Shown piece by piece: positions 1-9,729 of a stretch of 64,000 nucleotides of DNA. This DNA comes from Chryseobacterium sp. ON_d1 (lineage in GTDB: Bacteria; Bacteroidota; Bacteroidia; Flavobacteriales; Weeksellaceae). The notes below the pieces were generated by a model, which worked only from the letters and a program-made list of their open reading frames with translations, ran no database searches and had not been told where the DNA came from. The stretch's first letter is position 1. Each line of letters begins with the position of its first letter. The translations under genes were made by a program, and so were the position numbers. The DNA lies in assembly GCF_006829085.1 (NCBI RefSeq), contig NZ_BJTC01000007.1, positions 110,121 through 174,120 of the forward strand, in the 5' to 3' direction.

Positions 1-444
1 ATTTTCAGTGGCGATATGGAAACGTATTTCAAGGAAATTATGGATTTCACAGAGTCCAGTTATCGTGTAAAAGCGGATGCTAAAAACCGTGCGATTGCCG
101 GACTTTCAATGGGTGGTTTCCATTCACTGTATATTTCTGCCAATCAGCCGAAAACGTTTGATTATGTAGGTCTTTTTTCTCCGGCGATTCTTCCGCCTGA
201 CGATAAGAAAAGTCCAGTATATCAGAATTTAGATCAAAAGCTGAAAATCCAGCAAACCAATTCCTACCAACTTTATTGGATTGCCATTGGAAAGACCGAT
301 TTTCTCTACAAGAATGTCAAAGAGTATCGTGAAAAACTCGACAAAATGAATTTCAAATATCAATATGCAGAATCAGAAGGAGGGCATACCTGGAGCAATT
401 GGAGAACCTATCTGAACGAATTTGTTCCACAGTTGTTCAAATAA
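1..444 (+). CDS. esterase family protein (Esterase D/XynZ-like alpha/beta hydrolase), 5'-truncated
   Basis: The frame is open from base 1, so the gene begins outside the window; the ATG at 16 is internal. The remaining 147 residues are the C-terminal half of a PF00756-type serine esterase. The nucleophile elbow GLSMGG is seen with its Ser codon at about 106-108, and the catalytic His lies in EGGHTW about 20 residues before the stop; the acid is probably the Asp of GKTDF. Family members remove acetyl or feruloyl groups from plant polysaccharides or act as enterobactin-type esterases. The next genes are another secreted esterase and a GH3 glucosidase, which favours a carbohydrate role. The exact substrate cannot be told. 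Confidence 0.85.
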   Translation: MFSGDMETYFKEIMDFTESSYRVKADAKNRAIAGLSMGGFHSLYISANQPKTFDYVGLFSPAILPPDDKKSPVYQNLDQKLKIQQTNSYQLYWIAIGKTDFLYKNVKEYREKLDKMNFKYQYAESEGGHTWSNWRTYLNEFVPQLFK

Positions 445-665
445 GATATCAACAGAATTTTTGACATTCCATAGAATCTCAGCAATGGTCTTGAAATGCT
501 GAATCCAGATTCCAGCCGAATGACGGATTAACTGTTATTTAGCTTTTGTTCTTTCCTGAATGAAATGAGGATTCAATGCAGTCAAATGCTTTTGTGAACT
601 TAAAAACAACGAATTGCACAAAAAACTATTTAGCTGTTTGCATTAAAACTTTAAAATCAATAAAA

Positions 666-1544
666 ATGAAAAAAATCATCATAGCAAGTTTATTCCTTTT
701 CGGTTTAAACAGCATCAATGCTCAAAAATCAATTCCGTTATACAAAGGAAAAGCACCCGGAACAGAAAACTGGACCCAAAAAGAAGCACAGCAGTTCAAT
801 GAGCTGTTCAAAACAGAAGTCGTTTTCAATGTTTCACAGCCTTCCATGCTGGTTTTTGAAGCCGATAAAGCAAAGGCCAATGGAACTGTAATCGTTATCG
901 CTCCGGGGGGAGGTTTTCAAAGTTTATCCATCAACCGGGAAGGGGTTGATATGGCAAAAAAACTGGCGGAAAACGGAATTACCGCAGTAGTTTTAAAATA
1001 CAGATTGCTGGAAACAAAATCCAACGATCCAGCCAGAGAAATGATGGAAAATATCAAAGACAGAAAAGCTTTTGACGCGAAAACTGCACCTATTAAGGCA
1101 ATGGCTGGAGATGATATCAAAATGGCAATTTCTTATATCAGAACCCACGCCAAAGAGTTAAACATCAATCCTGAAAAATTAGGTGTTATTGGATTTTCGG
1201 CAGGGGCAAGTGTAATCCTGGAAAGTATTTTTCACAGTAAAGATGTTTCAACGCTGCCTAATTTTGCAGCATCCATTTATGGTGGTCCCAGTCAGGAAAT
1301 TTTAGATACAGAACTTCCAAAATCTCCTCTTCCTTTATTTATTTGTGCCGCAAGTGACGACCAGTTAAAACTGGCACCAAAATCAGTTTTGCTTTATAAT
1401 AAATGGCTGGAAGCGGGACAGCCAACTGAGCTTCATATCTATGAAAAAGGTGGGCATGGTTTCGGAATGGGAAAACAGAACCTCCCTGTTGACCAATGGT
1501 CAGATGTCTATCTGGACTGGCTGAGATTCCACAAATTTCTGTAA
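666..1544 (+). CDS. secreted alpha/beta hydrolase, acetyl-xylan-esterase/BD-FAE-like
   Basis: A 292-residue exported serine hydrolase. The frame is open from 576, but the ATG at 666 gives a clean signal peptide (MKKIIIASLFLFGLNSINAQ) and is preferred. After it come an oxyanion-hole motif APGGGF (residues 79-84), the nucleophile elbow GFSAG (Ser178), a likely catalytic Asp in AASDDQ (near 231) and His264 in KGGHGFG. This layout is that of the dienelactone hydrolase-like/BD-FAE esterases that deacetylate xylan or related sugars in Bacteroidota. It lies between another esterase and a GH3 glucosidase on the same strand. Fold and catalysis are well supported; the sugar substrate is inferred from context. 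Confidence 0.85.
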   Translation: MKKIIIASLFLFGLNSINAQKSIPLYKGKAPGTENWTQKEAQQFNELFKTEVVFNVSQPSMLVFEADKAKANGTVIVIAPGGGFQSLSINREGVDMAKKLAENGITAVVLKYRLLETKSNDPAREMMENIKDRKAFDAKTAPIKAMAGDDIKMAISYIRTHAKELNINPEKLGVIGFSAGASVILESIFHSKDVSTLPNFAASIYGGPSQEILDTELPKSPLPLFICAASDDQLKLAPKSVLLYNKWLEAGQPTELHIYEKGGHGFGMGKQNLPVDQWSDVYLDWLRFHKFL

Positions 1545-1655
1545 ATCATTAAACTATAAATAGTAACCACAAAAGGAAGGTCAGTTTTAAATCTGAAATT
1601 TTATATAACCCATTGATAAAAAACTTTTGTGAGTAGAAAATAAAATATCAACAGT

Positions 1656-4112
1656 ATGAATAAGAACGAAACTACCTTGCTGATGCTTTCGAAAAAAGCA
1701 AAATTTGCAGGATTGTTCCTGGCTTTATTAGCAGCTTCGCCTTTTGTAAAGGCTCAAAATAGCCCGACAGTTACCGTTGGCGGAAAAGTATTCAAAGACC
1801 TCAATAAAAACGGGAAGCTTGATGTTTGGGAAGACACAAGACTTTCAGTGGATAAAAGAATTGATGCGATTATCAGCCAAATGACCAACGAAGAAAAGGT
1901 TAATCTTTTAATTGGAACCGGAATGCCCGGAATTGAAGTTTTGACCGGTCCGGTTGGAGATTCAAAGCAGGGATTAGTCCCCGGTGCAGCCGGAGGAACA
2001 GCCAGTTTTGACCGGTTCGGGATCCCTGCAACAGTGGTTGCTGATGGACCTGCAGGTTTAAGAATCTCGCCAACCAGAAAAAACGACTCTAAAACTTATT
2101 ATGCAACAGCATTTCCTGTAGGAACAGCTTTAGCTTCAACCTGGAACAAAACTTTGCTGGAACAGGTTGGAAAAGCAATGGGAAATGAAGTAAAAGAATA
2201 TGGTGTTGACGTGCTTTTAGCGCCAGCTTTGAACATTCAGAGAAATCCGTTGAACGGAAGAAACTTCGAATATTATTCTGAAGATCCTTTGATTTCAGGA
2301 AAAACGGCGGCTGCTATTGTAAACGGAATTCAGTCTCAGGGGGTTGGAACTTCCGTCAAACACTTTGCAGCCAATAATGAAGAAACGAACCGTTTGACCA
2401 TCAATGCCCATGTTTCTGAAAGAGCCATGAGGGAACTGTACCTGAGAAATTTTGAAATTACAGTAAAAGAATCTCAGCCATGGACCGTAATGTCGTCTTA
2501 CAACAAAATAAATGGTGTTTATACATCCGATTCAAAAGATTTGCTGACCCAGGTTCTGAGAAACGAATGGGGCTTCAAAGGAATTGTAATGACAGACTGG
2601 TTCGGTGGTTTCCCTGGATTTGAATCAATCAGAAGCGGCGGTATTTCTGACGTTGTAAAACAGATGAATGCCGGAAATGACCTTTTGATGCCGGGAATTC
2701 CTGCGCAGAAAAAAGTTTTGCTGGAAGCTTTAAATTCAGGGAAAGTATCTCAGGATGTTATTAACCTCAATGTTAAAAGGATTTTGGAGTATGTTTTCAG
2801 AACGCCCACTTTTGCTCAATACAAATACAGTGATAAACCCAATCTGGACGAACACGCGGCAGTCACAAGAAATGCAGCAACAGAAGGAATGGTTTTGCTT
2901 AAAAATGAAAATAATACATTGCCTTTTGCCGATAAACATAAAGAAGTTTCTTTATTCGGAGTGACTTCCTACGCATGGATTACAGGAGGAACAGGAAGCG
3001 GAAGTGTAAATAACAAACATACCGTTTCTCTATTGGAAGGATTGAATGCTGCAGGTTATCAATTAGACAAAGAGTTGGTTGATCTGTACAAACCTTTTGC
3101 AGAAAAAGAACAGGCTTCAGAAAAAGAAAACAGAAAAAAAAGAGGAATTCTGGCGTTGCCGGAAAGACTTCCTGAAATGAAACTGGATGATGCGTTTTAT
3201 GCTAAAAAAGCAGAAACTTCCGAAATTGCTTTTGTGACTTTGGGAAGAAATTCCGGTGAAGGTGGAGACAGAAGAGTGGAGAATGATTTCAATATGGCAG
3301 CAGAAGAAATCAATATGCTGGATAAAATTACCAAAGCTTTTCACTCAAAAGGTAAGAAAGTGGTTGTGATTCTGAATATAGGTGGAGTTATCGAAACCGC
3401 TTCGTGGAAAGACAAAGTGGACGCTATTCTTTTGGCCTGGCAGCCGGGACAGGAAGGGGGACATTCTGTGGCGGATGTAATTTCCGGAAAGATAAATCCT
3501 TCGGGAAAATTAACAATGACCTTTCCTGTAAATTATACAGACCATGCATCAGCAAAGAATTTTCCGGGAATTCCTGTGGAGAATCCAAAAGAAGTAACCT
3601 ATCAGGAAGGAGTGTATGTCGGTTACCGCTATTTCAATACGTTTGGGGTAAAACCTTCGTATGAATTTGGTTATGGGAAGTCTTATACAGATTTTGAGTA
3701 TTCGAATATTAAAATCAGTTCTAAAAGCTTTAACAGCAATATTGACGTAACTATTGATGTGAAAAATACAGGAAAAGTCGCAGGAAAAGAAATTGTGGAA
3801 CTGTACCTGTCTGCTCCGAAACAATCTATTGATAAACCCAAGTCCGAGTTGAAAGCATATGCAAAAACAAAAGACTTAAAACCCGGAGAATCTCAAACCC
3901 TTACGATGACTTTAAATCCGAAAGATCTGGCTTCATTTGAAACAGGGAAATCCGCCTGGGTTGCAGAAGCCGGTAATTATAAAATTTCTGTGGGGGCCTC
4001 TTCTCTAGATATCAGGCTTACATCAGAATTTTCTGTTCCAAAAGAATTGATGGTTGAAAAAGTACAGCATATCTTGCCTGCGGACGAGAAGTTTGAAGAT
4101 TTGAAACCGTAA
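1656..4112 (+). CDS. glycoside hydrolase family 3 beta-glucosidase-like enzyme
   Basis: An 818-residue exported enzyme. The signal peptide ends near residue 34 (VKAQ); a second ATG at 1686 (MLSKKAKF) is a possible alternative start. A calcium-loop-like motif DLNKNGKLDVWED sits at 48-60, then the GH3 N-terminal barrel with KHFAANNEE (235-243) and the nucleophile Asp314 in VMTDWFGG. The GH3 C-terminal domain carries SGEGGDRR, the usual place of the acid/base Glu, and the last about 120 residues are a fibronectin-III-like domain. Full length for the family. It would release terminal beta-linked glucose or xylose in the periplasm. A strong terminator follows at once, so it ends the transcript. 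Confidence 0.93.
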   Translation: MNKNETTLLMLSKKAKFAGLFLALLAASPFVKAQNSPTVTVGGKVFKDLNKNGKLDVWEDTRLSVDKRIDAIISQMTNEEKVNLLIGTGMPGIEVLTGPVGDSKQGLVPGAAGGTASFDRFGIPATVVADGPAGLRISPTRKNDSKTYYATAFPVGTALASTWNKTLLEQVGKAMGNEVKEYGVDVLLAPALNIQRNPLNGRNFEYYSEDPLISGKTAAAIVNGIQSQGVGTSVKHFAANNEETNRLTINAHVSERAMRELYLRNFEITVKESQPWTVMSSYNKINGVYTSDSKDLLTQVLRNEWGFKGIVMTDWFGGFPGFESIRSGGISDVVKQMNAGNDLLMPGIPAQKKVLLEALNSGKVSQDVINLNVKRILEYVFRTPTFAQYKYSDKPNLDEHAAVTRNAATEGMVLLKNENNTLPFADKHKEVSLFGVTSYAWITGGTGSGSVNNKHTVSLLEGLNAAGYQLDKELVDLYKPFAEKEQASEKENRKKRGILALPERLPEMKLDDAFYAKKAETSEIAFVTLGRNSGEGGDRRVENDFNMAAEEINMLDKITKAFHSKGKKVVVILNIGGVIETASWKDKVDAILLAWQPGQEGGHSVADVISGKINPSGKLTMTFPVNYTDHASAKNFPGIPVENPKEVTYQEGVYVGYRYFNTFGVKPSYEFGYGKSYTDFEYSNIKISSKSFNSNIDVTIDVKNTGKVAGKEIVELYLSAPKQSIDKPKSELKAYAKTKDLKPGESQTLTMTLNPKDLASFETGKSAWVAEAGNYKISVGASSLDIRLTSEFSVPKELMVEKVQHILPADEKFEDLKP

Positions 4113-4158
4113 AGTTTAGAAATTTCAGAGACTCAATAACTGAAATAATTGATTAGTG

Positions 4159-4206
4159 GCTGTCTCCTATGTTTGCTTTGTCAAACGTAGGAGACAGCTT
4201 TTTTAT
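4159..4206 (+). terminator. rho-independent terminator after the GH3 gene
   Basis: A 17-bp stem (4159-4175 with 4182-4198, one mismatch/wobble), a 6-base loop, and a T run follow the GH3 stop by 46 bases. The hairpin is long enough to work in both directions, but the T run favours the plus strand. Confidence 0.85.
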
Positions 4207-4742
4207 TGACCTTGAAAGGGGCGAAGTATATTTTAGTCTAAAGCTTAACATTATAAAGGGCTTAACCGGATTTTAGAATATAAGTCCACTGCAACTACAG
4301 AACAGAAGGGGCAAAAAGCTTTCATATGAAGTTAAAAAAAATGAATTTTGAACATTGTAATTACACAACAATATCGCCTCAATTCAGAAAAATAAAGCTT
4401 GCTGCAACTACTGGACAGAGGGATGAGAAAACTTCTGTAAGAGTGCAGGAAGGATGGGATTTGAGATTCTGGATGTATCATCATACAACTTACTTATATC
4501 ATCTATCAGGAGAATAAACAGAAGGTATTGCAGAAAAAGCGTGCGTGATATTGTTGATAACATTGACAAAATGTATGGTCTTTCTGGGGATGACCATATA
4601 AAATAAATAATTCACAAATTGATGGAATGGTAAAAGAGAGATAATTTAAAAAAATCACTCAAAAAATATAATTCCATTAGCCTAATGATCCCTATAGAGG
4701 TTTTTTCGAATTATCAGTTTTATCAAAATTAATTTCAATCAG
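4207..4742. other. 536-bp intergenic stretch with one doubtful 63-codon frame
   Basis: No convincing gene. The frame at 4326-4517 (+) has 63 codons starting MKLKKMNFEHCNYTT; no domain, signal or good Shine-Dalgarno-like sequence was recognised. The phrase CTGCAACTAC occurs twice (about 4289 and 4401) followed by similar bases, hinting at decayed duplicated sequence. A promoter for the following tail-fibre genes should lie here, but no TAnnTTTG box was found near 4743. Confidence 0.4.
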
Positions 4743-5594
4743 ATGAGTACACCATTAAATATAATTTTCAGTTGGTTTGAAAAAGGTGATATACCTACAG
4801 AATACCAATTTAAACAGACCTTTTCTTCATTCCGTCATATAGATGAAAAAATCAGAATAAACGAAGTGTCAGGCTTAACTGAAGCTTTTCAGGAAACACT
4901 CTCTATTAAGGCTTTTACCAATCATCTGGAGGATGAAAGTGCACATACTTCAGTACTGGCAAAACGCAACGCTTCCAATCTTACTGCAGCCAATATAAAC
5001 GAATGGAAAGAAAAATTAGAAATCAAATTAGCTGCTACTATCGATGGAGATGGAAACACCGGAAACGTCTATACAAAAGAGCAGATTGGTGAAATTGTGA
5101 ATGTATTTCAGGCAAAGGATGATGAATTGTTTGAGCATCTTTCGAAAATGAATGAAATACTGGTGTCTGATGATGGTGATCTTGATACGCTTCAGGAAAT
5201 CGTAGGCTATATCAAACAGAACAGAGAGGAGATAGAATTGCTTAAACAGGCTGTTATCGGAGGCAGTTCGGATGATAAAATCAATCTTGTCGGAATATAT
5301 TCAAACTGGGGTGCGGTCACTTATCAAAATCAGTTTAATGATTTGGTATATGATAAAATTAAAAAGATCGAAGATGCTGCCAGTTCCGAGAAAATCAAGC
5401 ATGAAGAAAGAGTTAAAGGGGACTCCAGAATAAAACATGATCTTGATACATTAAGTTTTGTAATGGATGCTTATGACACCGTTACCATGTTTACAGTTCC
5501 CCTTAAAGTGAAGAGGATAGACACCAATAATATTGAAGTACTATTTGATTCATTACCCCCAAACATCATTCAGTTAACAATTAAAAAAATATAG
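4743..5594 (+). CDS. phage tail-fibre-like protein, first of three
   Basis: 283 residues. The N-terminus (STPLNIIFSWFEKGDIPTEY, then F..FRHIDEKI) resembles the start of tail-fibre-like proteins of Bacteroidota phages, which have I..WF..G..PT..QF followed by F.H.D..I. The middle is polar and helical with an L.TLQEIV motif (DTLQEIVGYIKQ), also usual there. The C-terminus (YDTVTMFTVPLKVKR, then IEVLFDSLPPNIIQLTI) has the same layout as the end of the next gene. No signal peptide. Two bases separate it from the next gene, so the three are one operon. Likely a structural or adaptor fibre subunit; its partner particle is not in the window. Confidence 0.7.
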   Translation: MSTPLNIIFSWFEKGDIPTEYQFKQTFSSFRHIDEKIRINEVSGLTEAFQETLSIKAFTNHLEDESAHTSVLAKRNASNLTAANINEWKEKLEIKLAATIDGDGNTGNVYTKEQIGEIVNVFQAKDDELFEHLSKMNEILVSDDGDLDTLQEIVGYIKQNREEIELLKQAVIGGSSDDKINLVGIYSNWGAVTYQNQFNDLVYDKIKKIEDAASSEKIKHEERVKGDSRIKHDLDTLSFVMDAYDTVTMFTVPLKVKRIDTNNIEVLFDSLPPNIIQLTIKKI

Positions 5595-5596
5595 TT

Positions 5597-7015
5597 ATGG
5601 ACATTAAATACGCTTATTATCGAAGTTCTGTTGGATATAAAATAGAAGGGAAAACAGACAATGATATTTTAACTGCCGGCGGTGGCACAAGATCAATCAA
5701 TTCTTTCTGGCATGATGGAAATTTAAATCCTTTAGATTATGTACCAAAAACACGGACTTTAACGATTAATGGTACCTCTTATGATCTCTCAGCCAACAGA
5801 TCATTTACAACACCGGACACAATTACCCGCCTGAAAGGTGGTGCTTCAGGATCTTTGGTATCCGGGGATATTACCCTGGCAGCAGGAGCCAATACCTCGA
5901 TTAGCCAGACTGGAAGTACCATCACATTAACCTCTACGGATACGACTTACAGTGCGGGCAATGGTCTGACACTTACGGGGACTACATTTTCCTTGCCGGT
6001 CACTACTTCAGGTACGGGGAATGTGGTTACCGGAATAAGTCAGACAACCAACGGAATAACGGTGTATCTGGGCTCTATGGCTACCGCTTCGGATCTGGCC
6101 AATTATATCCCGTTATCACAAAAAGGTGCAGCGAATGGAGTAGCAGCTCTTGATGCATCCGGGCAAGTCCCAGCATCCCAATTGCCATCTTATGTGGATG
6201 ATGTTTTGGAAGGATATTATAAAGTGGCTGACGGAAAGTTTTATAAAGAAGCTGCTTATACTAACCTTATCACCGGGGAAACAGGCAAAATTTATGTATC
6301 TCTGGATACTAACAAAACTTACCGATGGACGGGAACAACATTCGTGTATATCACTTCCGGAGCTGTAGACTCTGTCAATGGATTAACAGGAGTGGTAGTT
6401 CTGAATAAGTCTCATGTTGGGTTAAGTAATGTTGATAATACGGCAGACGCTGCGAAAAGCGTTCTTTCCGCTACAAAATGGTCGACAATACGAACTATTA
6501 CACTTTCCGGAGTTACAGCTACGGCACAGAACATTGACGGTTCCGGAAACGTAGTGGTTCCTGTTACCGCTGTGCCTGCAACATTACTGACAGGAATAGC
6601 ATCAATCAATACCACCGGATCAGCTGCAAAACTGACAACACCGAGAACAATAGCGGCTACAGGTGACGGAAGCTGGAATGTTACATTTGACGGTTCTGCC
6701 AATGTAACTTCAGCGTTGACTTTAAGTGCAACGGGTGTAGCTGCCGGGACTTATGATGAGGTTACTGTTGATTCCAAAGGTAGGGTAACAGCCGGAAATA
6801 CCACAGTAAAATCATACACTACTTCTATTTCTGGAACTGCAAGTGTGGCTCACAACTTAGGAACCAGAAATGTAGATGTTGCCATGTATGATACGGTGAC
6901 TTTTTACAAAATTGACGGCAGAATAAAATTAACTGATCCGAATAAAATAGATATTGAATTTGATTCTGCTTTGCCTAATACTGTATCCGTAACAGTAACC
7001 CGTAAAGATATTTAG
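5597..7015 (+). CDS. phage tail-fibre-like protein, second of three
   Basis: 472 residues, rich in Ser, Thr, Gly and Asn. The N-terminus (MDIKYAYYRSSVGYK) is shared with the next gene and may be the attachment end. Typical fibre phrases follow: RTLTINGTSYDLSANRSF, VAALDASGQVPASQLPSYVD, GKIYVSLDTNKTYRWTGT, SVNGLTGVVVLNKSHVGLSN and DGSWNVTFDGSANVTSALT. The end has the HNLGTRNVDVAMYDTVTF type of beta-sandwich common at fibre C-termini. No signal peptide. It starts two bases after the previous stop and ends one base before the next ATG. Assignment as a fibre is firm from these repeats; whether it belongs to a phage, a tailocin or something else is open. Confidence 0.82.
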   Translation: MDIKYAYYRSSVGYKIEGKTDNDILTAGGGTRSINSFWHDGNLNPLDYVPKTRTLTINGTSYDLSANRSFTTPDTITRLKGGASGSLVSGDITLAAGANTSISQTGSTITLTSTDTTYSAGNGLTLTGTTFSLPVTTSGTGNVVTGISQTTNGITVYLGSMATASDLANYIPLSQKGAANGVAALDASGQVPASQLPSYVDDVLEGYYKVADGKFYKEAAYTNLITGETGKIYVSLDTNKTYRWTGTTFVYITSGAVDSVNGLTGVVVLNKSHVGLSNVDNTADAAKSVLSATKWSTIRTITLSGVTATAQNIDGSGNVVVPVTAVPATLLTGIASINTTGSAAKLTTPRTIAATGDGSWNVTFDGSANVTSALTLSATGVAAGTYDEVTVDSKGRVTAGNTTVKSYTTSISGTASVAHNLGTRNVDVAMYDTVTFYKIDGRIKLTDPNKIDIEFDSALPNTVSVTVTRKDI

Positions 7016-7016
7016 A

Positions 7017-9602
7017 ATGGATGTAAAATACGCATATTATAACAGCTCTAAAGGCTATAAAGTGACGGGTGGTACAGCTGCCCAGTTTTTAAAAGCGGAC
7101 GGCTCTCTGGATAATAATTCCTATGTTAATAGATCGGGAGACTCGATGAGTGGTACCCTTACGTTTAATCATGCTGTAAATAGTACAATTAAAAAAGATT
7201 TATCTGCAATCACTACGGCGTCAGGATTTGCCAGGGATATTTTACAATTAAGCGGATCTAATGGGGTGGTAGATGCTGTTGCATGGTTTGGGGCTGTGGA
7301 TGCGGATGGTACAGTAAAAATGACGTATGGCTACTTTGGAGCGACAAGTTACAATGCCACTAAAGCACTCCTCTGGACCTCAGACCAGAGAGTAGGAATT
7401 GGTTTAGGCGGGTCTTCATTACCGTTGGATGGATACAGGCTTCACGTTGCCGGTAACAGCTATACATCCGGTAATATAGGAGTTGCAGGAAGTATTAACA
7501 GTACAGCAGGTGAACTTCTGGTTCAGAGAATAGGAGTCAATAGAATCAGAACAGGTCCTGCGTTTACATTGATTTCAGGAGATGGAACTGCAGGAGTAGT
7601 GTATCTGAGGCCGCAGGGAGATGCTGTAATTGCAGGTCAGGTAGTTATCAATGCCAATAACACACAGTTTGTAGATGCTTATAATTTACTGTTTGGCAAT
7701 CAAACAACAGCAGGATCCGCTATTTTCCATACGAATATAGCTAATGCAACGCATGGCTATGGGGTGTGGCTGGGGCAGAATTTACAATTTAATGGGACCG
7801 ATTTTATTCAGCCAAGAGGAGCCTTAAATTCATGGGGACTTTCAGTGAACAATCACAAGTACTTTTCATTTAATTATGGGAGTGCTACCGGTACGAATGG
7901 AAATGTTCCGACATTAACTGAGGTTGTAAAAATTAATAATACCGGTAGAATTACAACACTCAATGACGGAACTTCTTCCGATTGGATATCAGCATATAAT
8001 ACTGGTTTTCTCTACAGAGGTGTTTTAGGCCCTACAGTAGATCTGAACAGTATTACTTCTACAGGATGGTGGGTTCAGACAGGAAATGCGAATGCAACTT
8101 CTGCAAATAATTATCCTGTAGGCTTAGCCGGACAATTAAGAGTGTATTATACGGCAACCCATATCGTTCAGGAATATACTACCTATGCAAATAATAACGA
8201 TGTTTACAGGAGGTACTATTTCAGTGGAAACTGGTATCCCTGGACAAAAGACTGGGATTCAAATGACTTTTCCGGAACAGATGTAAGCAATTGGAATACT
8301 GCATTTAACTGGGGAAACCATGCCAATGCATCATATCTTACCACTTCGGCATTATCCAATTATTATACGAAGAACGAGTCCTTAAATATGTTCGTTGGAA
8401 AAAATGGAGTTGAAACAATAAGCGATACAAAAACATTTACCCACAGTCCTGTTATTCCCAATGGGACACTTGGAAGCCATGCTGTCAACAAAAATCAGAT
8501 TGTATTGGGCACTGCTCCTGAAAATGAAGGAGGGCAGCAATTAAGTATAAGCGGAAATAATGCTGTTACCGTTACCAATTTTTTCGTTACATCTAGGGAC
8601 GGATCAAGAAATGCAGATGATATTGCCCCTAATGCTACCCCAAAAAGAGTTAGATTTGATTTTGCTAAGTCTAACAGTGCGGGCTTGGGAGCGTCAGGAA
8701 ATTATGCTGGTATCATGACTTATTCGCCTTGGGATGGTACAACTGCCTCTACAGGAGATTCGTCCTATCAGTTGGCATTTGCAAATCAGAGTGGTATTAA
8801 TGGCTCCGGAATTCCGATGCTCAAAATCAGAAAAGGAATTGATGGAAACTGGACTACACCATGGTATAAATTCTGGACAGATGCAGATTTTACACTCACA
8901 GATATTCAGAAGTGGAATTATATGACCCAGTACAGCTTACAGCTGAACTTGGATTTTACAGTAAATACAGGATCAGGGCTGGTCATTGCAGATGATTATT
9001 TTGGAGGTGAGTCAGGTATTATCGATAGCAAAGAGGGTAAACAGGTCGCTACAAAAAGAAAAGAATATTATTGTTATGGTTCAAAGAAGAGTGACTTTGA
9101 TGGTTTAAACTATCATTGGGGTATACAGAACTTTGGAATGGGGAGAAAGGCCAATGATGCTGATAAGTTAGTGGTTGAAGGTTCCATAAAAGCCAGTGAA
9201 AACTTTAAATCGAACGATGAAAACCCGGATACAATATTTATTCCTAATGGTAAAGTAGCTGATCTCAGAGATGAAATTGTAAACGATAAATCTGATTATA
9301 CCATTAGGTTAGATCCGCACGAATACCAGATTGATTCTTCCGGGCTGCTTGAAGTAGATGACAGAAACAGACTGATCCATATTATCGGAGAACAGATTAA
9401 AATGGCGGTTAACTTCAAAGAAATCTACCCAAAACAACAGATTGTCATTTACAATTTTGACAAATATGGTGCCCCGATGGAAGTTAGAATATATAATAAA
9501 CCCATATATAATATTAAACCGGGCTGCTTTGTAAGATTGTATATTACAGAATTACGCAGAGTGATTGCAGAAAGAGAGCAGCCATGTGATTTTGTCTGGT
9601 AA
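7017..9602 (+). CDS. phage tail-fibre-like protein with pyocin-knob-like region, third of three
   Basis: 861 residues. It begins MDVKYAYYNSSKGYK, like the previous protein, then GTAAQFLKADGSLDNNSYV and NRSGDSMSGTL, standard phrases of tail fibres. Around residues 320-420 the stretch TGWWVQTG...YYFSGNWYPWTKDW resembles pyocin-knob domains, which bind receptors on R-type pyocin and phage fibres; a second such region lies near residues 535-625 (KSNSAGLG to WYKFWTDADF). The last 110 residues (from LRDEIVNDKSDYT to CDFVW) are a separate domain that was not recognised; no S74 peptidase chaperone motif was seen. The gene probably supplies the receptor-binding tip of the trio. Confidence 0.8.
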   Translation: MDVKYAYYNSSKGYKVTGGTAAQFLKADGSLDNNSYVNRSGDSMSGTLTFNHAVNSTIKKDLSAITTASGFARDILQLSGSNGVVDAVAWFGAVDADGTVKMTYGYFGATSYNATKALLWTSDQRVGIGLGGSSLPLDGYRLHVAGNSYTSGNIGVAGSINSTAGELLVQRIGVNRIRTGPAFTLISGDGTAGVVYLRPQGDAVIAGQVVINANNTQFVDAYNLLFGNQTTAGSAIFHTNIANATHGYGVWLGQNLQFNGTDFIQPRGALNSWGLSVNNHKYFSFNYGSATGTNGNVPTLTEVVKINNTGRITTLNDGTSSDWISAYNTGFLYRGVLGPTVDLNSITSTGWWVQTGNANATSANNYPVGLAGQLRVYYTATHIVQEYTTYANNNDVYRRYYFSGNWYPWTKDWDSNDFSGTDVSNWNTAFNWGNHANASYLTTSALSNYYTKNESLNMFVGKNGVETISDTKTFTHSPVIPNGTLGSHAVNKNQIVLGTAPENEGGQQLSISGNNAVTVTNFFVTSRDGSRNADDIAPNATPKRVRFDFAKSNSAGLGASGNYAGIMTYSPWDGTTASTGDSSYQLAFANQSGINGSGIPMLKIRKGIDGNWTTPWYKFWTDADFTLTDIQKWNYMTQYSLQLNLDFTVNTGSGLVIADDYFGGESGIIDSKEGKQVATKRKEYYCYGSKKSDFDGLNYHWGIQNFGMGRKANDADKLVVEGSIKASENFKSNDENPDTIFIPNGKVADLRDEIVNDKSDYTIRLDPHEYQIDSSGLLEVDDRNRLIHIIGEQIKMAVNFKEIYPKQQIVIYNFDKYGAPMEVRIYNKPIYNIKPGCFVRLYITELRRVIAEREQPCDFVW

Positions 9603-9630
9603 AGAAGCATGATCACTGATTTGATATATA

Positions 9631-9674
9631 GCCCACAGTTGGAAAAAGAAAAATTTCTGATTGTGGGCTTTATA
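9631..9674 (+). terminator. hairpin after the tail-fibre operon
   Basis: Stem AGCCCACA (9631-9638) with TGTGGGCT (9663-9670), loop of 24 bases, then a short T-containing stretch. The loop is long, so termination is likely but not certain. It lies between convergent genes. Confidence 0.5.
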
Positions 9675-9729
9675 GCGTGTATACTGATGAAAGTATTAAC
9701 AGTGCATTCTTTCTTAATTTCCCGTTGAT

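Noticed and set aside
3404..3664. 86-codon frame inside the GH3 gene
   Set aside because: Overlaps well-conserved GH3 coding sequence in another frame.
6412..6702. 96-codon minus-strand frame
   Set aside because: Shadow of the low-complexity Ser/Thr/Val codons of the tail-fibre gene.
4743..9602. A prophage
   Set aside because: Only fibre-type genes are present; no integrase, capsid, terminase, tube, sheath or lysis gene is in the flanking 4 kb on either side, and no att-like repeats were seen.
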